From Thuidium tamariscinum (taxonomy: Eukaryota > Streptophyta > Bryopsida > Hypnales > Thuidiaceae): a stretch of DNA of 64,000 bases. Position numbers and translations under genes: made by a program. Position 1 is the first letter of the stretch; every line of letters starts with the position of its first letter. Under the pieces are notes generated by a model. It was given only the letters and a program-made list of their open reading frames with translations, searched no databases and had not been told where the DNA came from. The stretch lies in contig OX344752.2 in assembly GCA_947034885.2 (NCBI GenBank), positions 30,424,386 through 30,488,385 of the forward strand. The letters run 5' to 3'. This document shows positions 1 through 11,639 of the stretch, piece by piece.

Positions 1-886
1 ACATTCTAGGTTATCTCAGTGTCATTTTTATCTATATTGGGTTGGTATGGAAGTTGGCACCAAATTAACTTTATTGCACTTCAATGCACCATCATGGCAC
101 CATATTTATATGCCTTGAAGTTCTTGATGTTTCTATTTGAATGTTAAATCATACATGCATTCAAGAGTTTGTGCCCCCTTACTCTTGCAATCTATACACT
201 CTAGCAGTGTAGAGAGACAATGTTGACACAAGCATTGGCTTGAAGATGGTTTGTGTTGACAATTTTGTCAATCAACAAAAGCAGGGCATTGACAATGATT
301 TCATGACATTGCAATACAATATTTTAATGCACAAAGAAGTTTGCTTATGACATATATTTTAAGCTAAAACAACCCTCTTTGCAAAATGCTAAGAATGTCC
401 TCTTTGTTCATGTGCAAGACATCAGTAGTAAAAAATAATCTCCATTGTCACGACAAAGATGAAGTCCAAAGTAGTAATGTAACATTGTAACTTCACTAAA
501 AATTTGACCATGGTTAAAGCTTACCACACATTCATGTTACTTGTGAAAAATTCTTGACCTCGGCAACACTCAAGTGGGTAGCATTTTAGCTTCCCCAAAT
601 ACTTAATTTCTACAACAAGATCAGCAATACTAGTATGTGAGCTTGAAGATGTAAGCATGTGATTTTTGAGCATGTATGTAAGCAAATATAAAATAACCAT
701 TGATGGTGATTATGACATAAACACCTAAAATATAGGTATCTATAACATAGTTGCACTATAATTATAAAAAGTTTTCATATTTTAAACACCTATATATTAT
801 AGATATGTAGTCTCTTAGGCTCATGGGCTTACACTATTAAGCTCATATAATAGCAAACCTTCAACAAAAATGCCCCTATAGTGTAA
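1..886. other. AT-rich intergenic DNA, no gene seen
   Basis: Non-coding AT-rich sequence repeated with small differences at 15667-16546 and 37761-38585. Stops are frequent in all frames and I recognise no domain or RNA gene. Confidence 0.7.
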
Positions 887-1923
887 CCCCTAAACATCCA
901 AACTATGTTTTTTTGGCAACATAGCAATTTCGGGCAATTCACTATGAATGGAGATTTTTTTTTAATAATTTTCACACAATATGCACCTAAGGAGAAGCTT
1001 TGAGGCCCATCAATTTTTATAGCTTTTGACTACATGCTTAAATATTTATGGCATGATATGTCACTTTTCTTACTCTACGGGCAATCCAGGCAGGAAAAAA
1101 ACTTCTTTAAAAATTAATTTCTTAAGAATATAAATTTGAAATCGTTTTATTATATTTTTATATAATTGGAAAGCTTTGAATCATTTGATTTGGATCAATG
1201 AGTCAAAAGTTATGAGGAGTTTTAGTTTAGAGTAGTTTGTGACTAGTTATAGAATCCCTACACTAGAAAAAGAGTTTGAAATCCTTTATTCAATTAAATT
1301 TTTAAGATTTTTGGAAAAAATAAAAAAAATAGGTGTAGACTGTTTATTACAACATTTAACCATTGGAATTGGCATTTCTCAATTTTATAAATAAATTGTT
1401 TACAATTTCATATTTTATCTCATTTTCTACTTCTTTCTACTTACTATTTTTTTTTCTATATGTTGTACAATTCCAAAAGATTAAAAAAAATTTGAGTATG
1501 TAGCCAACTTGCCTTAAAGGATGAGTCCAAAGAGTAATAACTAGTTTGAATTTTTTTTCTTACAAATGTGACCTTCTAAAGTGTAGCTGCCTAGATTTTT
1601 GCAATGGTAAAAAAAGGATTTTTGTAACTTCAAATGCTAATATCTTGCAATCTACATGGTGGGAAATTCTAAAAAAAATTCTACATCTTTTCAAACAGGA
1701 TTACTACAAGATCCTATGGTTACATGTGTCAAAAATTGTTTTTCTTCTAAGTTTTGGTACATGTATTAGAATGGCAATTTTGGAGTGGTTTTGGTGAAAA
1801 CTTAGTCAAACCATTTAGCACTAGAAGAAAAGCCTGAAAATTTGCGTTTGTTTCAACACAACTCACTTGACGCGATGTGTTGAAACAAACGCAAATTTTC
1901 AGGCTTTTCTTCTAGTGTAGGGG
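887..1923. mobile_element. Old piggyBac-like (TTAA) element, unit 1 copy
   Basis: The left end reads CCCCTAAACATCCAAAC next to a decayed GTAA. The right end reads TTTAGGGG followed by TTAA at 1924-1927. Orthologous copies are at 16551-17492, where both flanks are TTAA, and 39561-40495, so the insertion predates the triplication. No transposase frame is visible. A 99-bp CACTA hairpin has inserted near the right end. Confidence 0.6.
1819..1917. mobile_element. CACTA-type hairpin MITE, 99 bp
   Basis: Two perfect 42-bp inverted arms begin CACTAGAAGAAAAGCC and enclose a 15-bp loop. It is flanked by the 3-bp duplication TAG (1816-1818 and 1918-1920). Units 2 (near 17487) and 3 (near 40491) lack it. 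Removing the element and one TAG restores the unit 2 sequence exactly. CACTA ends with a 3-bp target duplication define the CMC/EnSpm superfamily. Confidence 0.93.
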
Positions 1924-1988
1924 TTAATAAAAAGTCTTGCCTACCTGGAAATACTTAGTGAGGGAATCACCAATCCCTAGTTAATAAT

Positions 1989-2415
1989 AGGTGGTCTGAC
2001 CTTAGAATTGCCCATAGGTGAAATCTTATTTTTAAAAGCAATTTTGTGCATGTTCTAGAACAGTGTAAGGCAATGTAAATTTTTTGCCATATAGAAAGAT
2101 AGAAATCATAGGGATTGCAAATTTTTCATGATTTTATTTATAAAATTGAAATCATTATGAATTTTGGGAGCTAAAAAGTGTTTCAGACCTACATCCAATG
2201 TCTACATTCTTCCAATTTTGATCATTCCAAACTACTTTCCAACTCACTACTTCCTATTTCCTTCCTCATTACTTTGGGACATGTTTTATGACCTTATTAG
2301 TCCCAATCTTGAAAAGAAGGGAAAACAAAAAAAGCAAAAACATTCTTAGCTTTGGTTGGAAATATATTCTATAGGAGGAGGTTCAAAAACTATTTATGCA
2401 TTAAGAACCATCCCT
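1989..2415. repeat. Old relic of the AGGTAGAAC (TA-target) element family
   Basis: This segment aligns along most of its length with the younger element at 3266-3688, including shared stretches around 'ttgcaaatttttcat' and 'tttgggacatgt'. It recurs at 17567-17990 and 40561-40985, so it predates the triplication. The ends are decayed. From 2416 to 3263 I see only AT-rich sequence with no gene. Confidence 0.55.
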
Positions 2416-3265
2416 ACAAATTAAAAGTCCAAAAATACTGCAATGGTTTATTAATATGGAGAAATTTGGGCAAATGCACACTATAGTGTACTACTATTGT
2501 ATGTCTTAAGGGCAAAAATGAAAGGTTCTTTTAGCAAATGGAGCTAGGGATTTGAAGATAGAAGTATTTAAGAGAAAAAAGACTCATACTTAGAGAGTAG
2601 ATTTGTTGATAATCCAATTCCCCTCAAAATAAAATGGATACCTTCAATGTATTAAGTAAAAAGGACTTTTGAACATAGCTCCTAAAACTGTTATAGTGCA
2701 TTTTCATCCTAAAAAGGACTCTTGAATTGATATCTATACATATGACAAGGGCATTATCTTTTGGCAATACTAAAAGAAGATTGGAATGATTATAATTCAA
2801 GTACAATTATTAATAGATGGAATCTATATTTTTTTTAAAAGACCTTTAAGTACTCTAGATTGATTATATTTTTTGGTGAATGATTTCTTTAAATAAAATC
2901 ATTTTTTTATTTTATTTTACTGAAGTATATAAGAATGGCATAAACCATCATGGCCAACATTTGAAATATCGAAATTCCATATTTTAAGCACAACAAAGCA
3001 AATTTAATCCCTTTCTACCAAAAATGAGCCACCATAGTATACATTTGCCCATTTCTATATGGTGATAAAGTGCAATCTGATGTGTCACTCTTCAGTTTGT
3101 GCAATTTTGGGCTTCAATCACTTCACTTTTGGAGCCTCATTAGACAAACTTGGTGCACCTCTAACACATCATGAAGAATTGTACAATCCATTTTAATGGT
3201 AACACCCTAATTAAGGATCTCATTATTAGGCAATACAATTGTTAGGCAATACAATTTTCAAACTA

Positions 3266-3688
3266 AGGTAGAACCACCTATACCCGATCACTTAAGCAAT
3301 TTTGGACTAGATCATGAGGAATATGAGGCTATGCAATTTTTTCTCATGTAGGAAGATAAGAAAGATTGGAATTGCAAATTTTTCATAATTTTATTCCCAA
3401 AATTGAAATTACTATGATTTTTAGAAGCCAAAAAGTGCTTTGAACCCATAGCCAATGTCTAGGGTCTTTTAATTTGGATCATAGCTAAGACTTCTTTCCC
3501 AATCAGTACTTTCCACACACTTTATGACACTTTGGGACATGTGTCATGACCTTCTTAATCCCAACCTTGAAAATGGGCGAAAAATACATTCCCATCTTTG
3601 ATTGTAAATCTCTTTTAGCCCTAGTTGGAAATAGCTACATCCTATAGGTTGGATATAGGTCCTTGATCGGGAAAAGGTAGTTCTACCT
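3266..3688. mobile_element. Tc1/mariner-like non-autonomous element, 423 bp
   Basis: TIRs of about 28 bp (left AGGTAGAACCACCTATACCC, right complement AGGTAGAACTACCTTTTCCC) sit between TA dinucleotides at 3264-3265 and 3689-3690. Unit 3 (near 41858) reads straight through the empty site. The interior has no transposase. It matches the older relic at 1989-2415, and its right end also resembles 4600-4720, so this family has been active in several waves here. Confidence 0.85.
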
Positions 3689-3961
3689 TATATATGAGCA
3701 TTCTTCTATTTTTTAATATCAAGTGTACACTTTAAGTGCTCACATGAATATAGTAAGTATGCAATGAATTGCATTTTGCACTCATGAGCTCCATTCAAAA
3801 GCATGCATTGATTCATTTTAGTTGTAGTCTATGAGCACTAATAGGAACCTATACAGTACACACCTTACTTTCTTGAAAATTATATTTTATTCACTCCAAG
3901 TTAGAAAATTAAATTGTCCTTTAATGTGAACCTCACTGCTTTTTTTTCCCTCAATAATGTA

Positions 3962-4570
3962 GGGTCATTTCAAAAAACTCTTGTACCATTTGTTGAATTT
4001 TTAGGATTACTGTGAATTTTTTCTAGAGCATTTTAAAATTGGATTTTTTTTAATTTGAAAAATAAAGATTATATAGATACACCTTAGAGAAGAAGATATT
4101 CTTGGAAGGAAAAGTATAGAAAAATTCTTTAAGTAGGAGAACTAGAAAAGTGTTAAATCTCAAGAAATAGGTACTTTGATGTTAAAATTATAAAAAATAC
4201 AAATGTATATTTATTTAAAAAATAAATAATTCTTTTTTATTTGCAACAATGCTATGAAGATGATCATTCACCAAAAATAAAACCAAAATAACATTTTATG
4301 TGTTTCAAAATGCAAGAAAAAAGAAGCTCATTTCGTAAACTCTGACATGACATAAAACTAAGCATTTTTAAAATTCCTAATTAATAGCTATAAATAAACT
4401 AAAAGATTGACTCTTTGAAATTTCAACTCCAAATTCATTTTTTTGGGTACTAAATTGTTCTCAAAATCTCAAAATTGGCAAGTGTTACATAACATGAGGG
4501 GCTATTTTAAATTATAAAATAATTTTAAAAATTGCCAATTTTTTTTGGTAAAGTGTATCATTGTCATGAA
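3962..4570. repeat. Old copy of the GGGTSATTGC (4-bp TSD) family
   Basis: The left end GGGTCATTTCAAAAAACTCT is a decayed form of the TIR seen at 18765, 26949, 38590 and 57525. Internal blocks such as 'gtaggagaactagaaaagtg' are shared with the copy at 18765-19509. The right end is weakly preserved near 4570. Orthologous copies lie at 19829-20440 and 42130-42735, so it predates the triplication. Confidence 0.5.
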
Positions 4571-5025
4571 TACATATAAGATGTTCCAAACTACCCATTT
4601 CTTCCTATAGATGCATGCTTTTTGAACCTACTATCTTAGCATTGGTTGGAAATAATTGCACCGTATAGGTTGGATATGGCTCCCTAATTGGGAACATTAG
4701 ATAGGTTTTGAAGCCTTCAAAAGATTGTGAGTTCCAAAATTGTGGGAACTCTATGAACTTTACTACAAAAGCAATTTGATATAGTCCAGAGATTGCTCTA
4801 TCAAAACATTTTCAATTCATTCATTTTCAAATTCATTATTTAATATTTTTAAAATATTCTAAAGAAAATCATTCAAAAATAATTTTTTAGTTTTATAAAA
4901 AAAACTATTTTTTGGAATAAATTAAATTAAATTAAATACTCTCATTAGTAGTCACTGAATCACAATATAAGGAACAATAAGGAAATAGCTCCAAAATAGT
5001 CTTCTTAAGGCGTCAAAAACATCTA
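4571..5025. other. AT-rich intergenic DNA with TIR-element debris
   Basis: Around 4600-4720 the sequence resembles the right part of the 3266-3688 element (shared 'tataggttggatat'). The rest is AT-rich with no recognisable gene. It is repeated in units 2 and 3. Confidence 0.5.
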
Positions 5026-5033
5026 ATGTGGAT

Positions 5034-5327
5034 CAGGGTTTTTTTTCTGGCGATTTGGTGCAAAATTGCACCAAATTTTCTGGCCTGGCACTAAGCCTAT
5101 AGGAAAAAAATAGTAAAATTTTGGATGAAATCACCAATAAATTTCAAATTTTTTATAAATAGTGGATGAAATTGCCAAATAATGGATGAAAATAGAATGA
5201 TAGATATGTATTATGTGCTAATATGATATTTTCTATCCAATATATGGATGAATGTTGAGATTTAGAGCTCCACAGTAAAATGAAATATCACCACTTTGAC
5301 ACTTCACAAGAAATGAAAAAAACCCTG
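5034..5327. mobile_element. hAT-type MITE, 294 bp
   Basis: The ends are CAGGGTTTTTTTT and AAAAAAACCCTG. An 8-bp target duplication ATGTGGAT lies at 5026-5033 and 5328-5335. Unit 3 has the single uninterrupted target near 44010. CAGGG termini with 8-bp duplications are typical of hAT elements. There is no coding capacity. Confidence 0.93.
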
Positions 5328-5335
5328 ATGTGGAT

Positions 5336-6434
5336 GGTTCTACCATATTGTCCTTGATGTCTTTCCAAGTTTAATTCCTATAAGAGTCCCCAATCAATTT
5401 CCCTCTTTTTCCAAATGATTTTCTTATTGGCCTTTATTCTTTGTCCCAAATTGATCTTTGTATTGTGACATGGAAGAAAGAGCAATAGAATGAAACTTCT
5501 TTGAATGTGAAGAGAATAATTGAATTGATAAAATCTTGCAAGGCTACAAATTCATTCTAAAAAAGCTATTGTTTTATTCTCAATAAGTTGTTCACATGTT
5601 TTAGAGAAGCTATAACAATCCAACTAGTTTGGCTAATCTTTTATATTTTATGTTTACAAATGAAATGGGAATTACTCCCTTCACCTTCACTTTTCAAAAT
5701 TAACAAAAAAAAGTTGTCAAGAGAAGCAAGACAAGAATGACAAGCCATAGTGTGGGAATTGAGGAAACAATTGGCTAGCAATGCTGTTCCAAAAAGTCCT
5801 CCATCATCCACATTTCAAAGCTCTACAGCTTCAATTTGATAATAAATTCAATTTACAAATTTGTGGGACAAAAAGAGAGCATTGTACCTTAAAACCAAAT
5901 TTTAAAACATTGATTTTTACCTTATCCTAGAACATTTGTCAAACAAGAAGATCATTTTGGGTCAAAGGGACACTATACAATTTTTGGCAATGTTGAATGG
6001 TCATATGGGAGTTTCTTGTATCTAGTTTTGTTTATTTTTTAACCATGAAATGTAATGTTCTTTAGTGATTTTTATATTAAGAACTTTGAAACCAATCTAT
6101 TTAGATTATGGAGGTTAACCACCAATCATAAAGTGAAAACACCAATGATGCTAGGCACAAAGAGACTCATTTATGGATGTGTTTTAGAAGAACCTTCATT
6201 TTTCCTAAAATTATTTCAAGAATTCTTCCAACTGTAAATAGTCTAATAAATTCATGGTATTTGCCTTGTTTGCAAAGTATAAGTGGTCATCTATTTCTTT
6301 CCAATGACTACCTGCTAAAACTGTCAACAAATCCAAAATAAAAGGACCTCCAACAACAACTTCTAAAGTGACTTGTAATCTCCTAGGCTTGTTTTTGAGG
6401 AGATGGTGTTCCATTTTAATATAATGCTTGGCAA
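5336..6434. other. AT-rich DNA upstream of the hAT relic
   Basis: Repeated at about 20930-21526 plus 24672-25140 in unit 2 and 44010-45090 in unit 3. It may be the decayed left part of the same hAT element. A 60-codon frame at 6055-6237 recurs in the other units, but I recognise no domain. Confidence 0.4.
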
Positions 6435-7355
6435 CTAAAAAGCTAGAAGAGGTTGGCAAATGTGTTGTTTGTGTTGTTGGGAACGCCCAACACCCATACA
6501 CTTGGATAGATACTTGTTAGAAAATATTATTGTGAGGAAAGAGGGAAAGGAGAGTGTTGATGTTTGTATATCATGTGGTTTAAGACAATGGAGTATTACA
6601 AAAAGATTTGGAAAAGAAAACATCAGTAAATTAGAAAAGTTAAAGGCAAGGTTTATTACGAGCTAGGTGAACATACCATTTGCAATAACAAAGAATACCA
6701 CCTTTCAAGTAATGGTGATGAGGACATCAAAGCACTACATGGCATATAAACCTCTATTGTATATTCACCTAGAAACAAACTTGCTTGTACAAGCACACAA
6801 CAAGATCAAGATGGATAACATCATATTGAAGTTTGGAGCATCTTTGGCAATTGATGGATGGAGGAGCTTGGTAACTAATCACCCTTTAACAAATACTATG
6901 CTTGTTTCTACAATAGGTGAATAGTTTGTAGGATTTGTAGATACAAAACTAATGAAAAGAATGCAAAGTCCTAAGTTGAAATTATAAAAAATTTAATTCA
7001 AAAGATAGAACCAAAGAATGTGTTTCAAAACGAGGTATCAAATTTGCATTGACAGTGCAACAAATATGAGATTAATATGAGATATTGTCACTACAAAGTA
7101 TCTGCACATGTACTTCAATTTCAAGGATGCAACATTCATGCATGTTTTGGATCTTCTAATGGAATATTGGAGCAAGTAATAATGGGTTGTGAATGTGGTG
7201 AAAGGTTCTAGGATTGTTGTGAAGTTTATGAAGAATAATCACGTGCCCATAACTATTTTGATAAAGCACAAGCTATAGAAGGGATCATTGTATTTCAAAA
7301 AGGCTTATTTTACATCAAATTACATTATTGTAGACTATTTAGTGAACTTGAAGAA
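6435..7355 (+). pseudogene. Decayed hAT transposase (DUF659-type), unit 1 copy
   Basis: Translations of the plus strand give pieces typical of the DUF659 region of plant hAT-like transposases. One is an 'IDGWRSLVTNHPLTNTMLVS'-type block (about 6850-6915). It is followed by a 'DSATNMR'-like stretch (about 7050), a His/Leu/Asp block, and a 'VVKFMKNNHVPITI' block (about 7213-7254). In the family these correspond to the start of the catalytic core. Stops and frame changes interrupt the reading, and no C-terminal dimerisation domain was found. Unit 1 is cut at 7355 by a deletion that units 2 and 3 do not share. A plain DNA-transposon relic, not a host gene. It predates the triplication, since all three units carry it. 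Confidence 0.7.
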
Positions 7356-8640
7356 AGCTTTGGGGGCTTATATCTCCTTCATCCAATGTTTTTTTCAATA
7401 AAATTTGTTGTGTTTTGTTCATCTAGAAGACTAGTTATTGTGATCAAATTCAAATGTCAATCCAAGTTGTTTTGAATGTTTCGAAGCAATTCAAAGTTCA
7501 AAAGCCAGACATTTTTGAATTACAATGAACTTTGACAGTTTGTTTCTTCTTCATATAATATCTATTTTCAATTAAAAAAATTGAAAATTTGCGCATACTA
7601 ATCTAATTTGTGTGGCTAAAATTTCAATCCAAGATGTTATAAGTGATTGAGAAGCATCTTAGTAGGACATTCACCCCTAGACATGTTTTTTGCAACTATT
7701 TTTTGACATTTTAAAGCCATCTAGTAAGCACAATGAGTCAATTGAATGATATTTTCTTTTACCAATGCGCTTTTGTTATGATTTTGAAGCACATTATACT
7801 ATAAGATTTTTTCATTTGAGTAGATTTAGAAATCAAATTTGACCTCCAAATGTGTTTTAAGGAAAATTTCAACATCTTATTTCTAATCTAAAACATTGTA
7901 ATCTTACAATCTATATATATGGCCAAATGACTCCAAATTTGATTCACTTCATCTACAACACATACACTACAAGATTATATGTGAGTTGAGATTTCTATAC
8001 CTTACTGACATTTAGACCTATAACACTTCAAAAGCAATATTGTTTTCAACCTCTAGAAGGCCTTGGGCCTTTAAGGATTAAGACTAATAAAGATATAGTT
8101 CATTAAATGTTGGTTTTGGTGGGCTTAGTTGTAAACAAATATTTCTTTAAACAAGAACAATGTGACCTTGAGGCCTTATCCTAGGTGAACAATGGTATTA
8201 GTTTTATTGCTAGAAAATACTAAATTAAGGGAAAATTAATCAAAATCATTTAAACCAAATAAATAGTGGACTCAACTAGATTGGCCTAGATGACCCTCTT
8301 TAGCCAACTACAGGTCCACCTAGGCAACCTCCCTTGAGCAAGCAAATGTCTATCCACGTTGTTGTGGTGCCATGTCAATAACTCAATATGGTTATAGATA
8401 AGATTTGGAAATAAGATCCCAAACCCATAGTCAATGCTATGGTCTATGGCCACAAGGATAGAGCCAACAAATTGTCACTTCATGCATTAAAAGAGGTGCA
8501 TTTAGAATGTAGAGCTCCTCCTTTCTAAACACTCATCAAACTTGACTAAGGTGGTGGGTCACTAATCTTGAACCTTCTTATGAAGTGGTCATGACCCCAC
8601 CTATTAATGGTTTTATATTTTTATATATCAATGGCTTGAA
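7356..8640. other. AT-rich intergenic DNA, no gene seen
   Basis: Matches about 31215-32690 in unit 2 and 58913-59990 in unit 3. Unit 1 has about 300 extra bases near 8160-8480 with no recognisable ends. No coding or RNA signal was found. Confidence 0.6.
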
Positions 8641-9390
8641 TGAAAATTCATATCAATCTTGAATTCCCACAGGAATAACATGTTTCCTCTTGTACGGCTA
8701 CAGTTCACTGAACTAATTCTTTCCGAGCTGAATTCTGGCAACAATAAGCACTTGCACAAGGCACCCAGACGTGCAATCTGGGTGCCGTGGTCTGTCATGA
8801 GCTGTTCTACTTTATTTCTTTACTCAACGGAAATTGCTTCAGACTAAACTAAAATGAAATGTAATCCAGTCAATCGAGGCTCTGACCTGCGTAGCAATCT
8901 GCAAGCTGAACGAAGCTGGTGACGAAGATCTCCAGAAATGAGAACAGATGCGGACTGCTATGTAAGGTGATGTCAGTACGGTTGTGGCTATGGCATGGTT
9001 CGTTCTCGAAGGTTGACGACGCTAGTGCATGGATTTGTCACTTCGAAGCATTCCACGAGTGGAAACTGTTTTACTGGGGGATCACGCAATCGAGCTCATT
9101 GGAGAAATCTTTGGAGAGATCACTGGGAAGCTCAATTTGGGTACAGCCATTGCCGAACTCTGTAGACATCAAATTTATATGAAGTTCATGAGCCTAGTCA
9201 AGCTTGTAGCACTTCCTATTAGAAGGATAATAGAGTATGAATTGATGTGTTGCTATGCGTAACAGGGTTCCCTTATGCATTTACCATCCTCAGCCGAAAA
9301 CTTGGATCGAGTCTTCATTTCCTTACTGCTTGGTGAAAGGTGCAGGCAGGGTTTGATTTGAACGTGATTCAATCGAGACTTTCATTTGCG
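8641..9390 (+). promoter_or_regulatory. Conserved upstream region of oxidoreductase copy 1
   Basis: This region precedes the start codon, has mixed composition and is conserved in all units (32967-33565, 59990-60750). It probably holds the promoter and 5' leader. Compared with units 2 and 3, unit 1 has lost a short block near 8876 and about 40 bp near 8956, next to the tract that in unit 3 contains the TATA-like TTTATAAGG. Short open frames occur on both strands, but indels between copies break them, so I do not call a gene. Confidence 0.5.
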
Positions 9391-11530
9391 ATGCGGTTCA
9401 ATCAGGCGACCGTTTTTCTGGTGGTGACCTGGGCCGCCTTCGCCGCCCTCGCTGACAGCGCTGGAGACTCACAAGTGCCGCTGCTTGGCTAACAACGCTT
9501 CATGCTGGCCAACAGTTGAAGAATGGGACGCTTTCAATGTCACCATTGGTGGTCGCTTGATCGCCCCCAAGCCCACAGGTACATAATATGGTCAAACTCA
9601 TGAAATTCGCGTGATTCAATTCAGATCGCCAAATTATGACATTCAAGGTGCTCAGAGCTCGAGTCACGAATCCGAGATTTCAGGTCGGCGCCTGGAAAAG
9701 AGCCTGATTCCTGAAGATATGTCATTTAGCAATTCATTATAAATTTGTCAATTGTCATTTCTTCATGATTTTCAGGTGGATTACACATCTGTTGAGATGA
9801 GTGGATGATGTAGGAAATGTGTATACCCCTAACAATGCTGATGTAATGCGTTTAGAATGAGGTTCGCATGCACGAATTCTAAAGTTGTGCGGGAAGTGTG
9901 AACAGTTGGGTCCATCTGATCGAGCTGTGGCCTGAGCTCCTGCTTGTGATACATTTCAGGTCGCCCCTGCCACGAGCCAGATTCTGATGCAACACGGTGC
10001 AAATACCTCCACGAGAATTACTTCAATTCTTACCTGCGAGCCGATAATGCCGGGAGCATGCAGAACGAGAATTGGGAGGATGGAGACGGCAACAAAACGT
10101 GCTCCATGAACGCACCGCCGCGCACGCCCTGTTACCAAGGTCACGTCCCATCACGAGGCGTCCAAGCCGAACAGATCGCCGACGTGCAAGCCGCAATCAA
10201 CTTCGCCGACCACCACCATCTCCGCGTCGCAGTGAAATCCAGCGGACACGACTACCTGGGCCGAAGCACCGCCGCGGAGTCCTTCCTCATCTGGCTCCAC
10301 AAGCTCAAGAAGACTCTCACCGTGCACGACTCCTTCGCAACCTGTGGCAGCTCCGGCACTCCGGCCGTCACAGTCACGGGGGGAATCACCTGGGGTGAGG
10401 TTTACGACGCGCTCAACTCGACAAACTACATCCTCGTTGGCGGCATGGGACTCACCATCTGCGCCACGGGCGGGTATGTGCAAGGCGGTGGCCACGGCGC
10501 CCTGAGCCCTTCCTTCGGCCTCGCGGTCGACAACGTTCTCGAAATCGAAGTCGTCACAGCCGACGCCAAACTCCGCCTAGTGAACGAGTGCCACGACCCG
10601 GAGCTTTTCTTCGCCCTCCGCGGTGGCGGTGGTGGCACATTCGGGGTCGTCACCTCCGTCACATACAAACTCCACCCCACCCCACCAAACCTGGTCGGCA
10701 TCTTCCTCTCCATTCAAGCCCCCAACTCCTCTTCACTGGCACCAGCAATCGAAGAAGAAATTCTCACGACCTGGTCATCTCTCGCGGCCTCCCTCTACAG
10801 CGCGAAGTGGACTGGCTACTGGACTTCCAACCCCGCCACCTTCTCCTGCATCTTCCTCGCGCCCACATCCCAATCAGAGGCAAATTCTACTATCGCCACC
10901 ATCGTCCACACCCTCTCCCAAATTCCCCACGTCCCCACCCCAACTCAAGTCACATTTCAAGTCTCCTCCTTCCAAGAATGGCACGACGAGATCTACTACG
11001 CCATGTTCCCCGAGACTGGCACCGACTACACCGGCGGGCACCTTGTCCTAGGTTCCCGCATCATCCCCTTGGCAGCCGTCACGAGCAACCCGCGTCGGGT
11101 GGCGCAGAAACTCCTCGCCGCGCGCGGGAACGGTTCCCTCTCAGTTCACTCGGTTTTCGGACCTGGAGTTCGCGACGGGGATCCGCGTAAGGAAACGGCT
11201 GTGACACCGGCGTGGCGTGACGGGGTGTGGCATGTCCAAACTAGCGCTGCGTGGGCGTGGAACTCGACGACTGTGGAGAAGAGAAGGGCGCGTGAGCGTA
11301 TGAGGGCTTTTGTGGAAGTGCTGCAGGAGGAGTATCCGGAATCGGGGGCGTATATGAATGAAGCGAGTGTGGATGAGCCGCAGTGGCAGCGATCGTTTTG
11401 GGGGGTGGAAAACTATGCACGCCTGTTGGTGACGAAGGAGCGGGTGGATCCGGAGGGGATGTTCGTCTGTCGACTCTGCGTGGGGAGCGAGTTCTGGGAC
11501 GACAGCGGGAACTGCAGGCGGGGGCTGTAA
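9391..11530 (+). pseudogene. BBE-like FAD-linked oxidoreductase, copy 1 (exon 1 frameshifted)
   Basis: By alignment with copies 2 and 3, exon 1 is 9391-9578, the intron 9579-9959 (GT...AG) and exon 2 9960-11530. The family is berberine-bridge-enzyme-like VAO flavoproteins, secreted enzymes that oxidise alcohols, sugars or alkaloids with FAD and O2. Exon 1 starts with a signal-peptide frame (MRFNQATVFLVV). It has lost 2 bp after 9470 relative to the other copies and meets TAA at 9490-9492, 33 codons in. Exon 2 is fully open, with 490 codons from the internal ATG at 10058. It keeps the His of SSGHDYLGRS, a GGGGGTFGVV block and the C-terminal NEA...FWG...DPEGMF BBE signature. Copy-specific residues cluster in the substrate-binding region. 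Upstream DNA also has small deletions. The break looks recent. A protein from the internal ATG would lack the signal peptide and part of the N-terminal domain. I favour pseudogene. Confidence 0.85.
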
Positions 11531-11639
11531 TTGGGATGGCCGACTGGCGTTTTGTTGATAGATTGCGGTTGTGGTTGGGGAGACTAGTTGGGAAGTTCGT
11601 GTTCTTTCGTAGTGTTGTGTAAGTTTGTTTGATCAATAC

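Noticed and set aside
10072-11190. Long overlapping frames on both strands inside exon 2 (200, 142, 114 and 95 codons, and equivalents in copies 2 and 3)
   Set aside because: They are shadows of the GC-rich exon 2 reading frame. Only the BBE-like frame carries a known domain.
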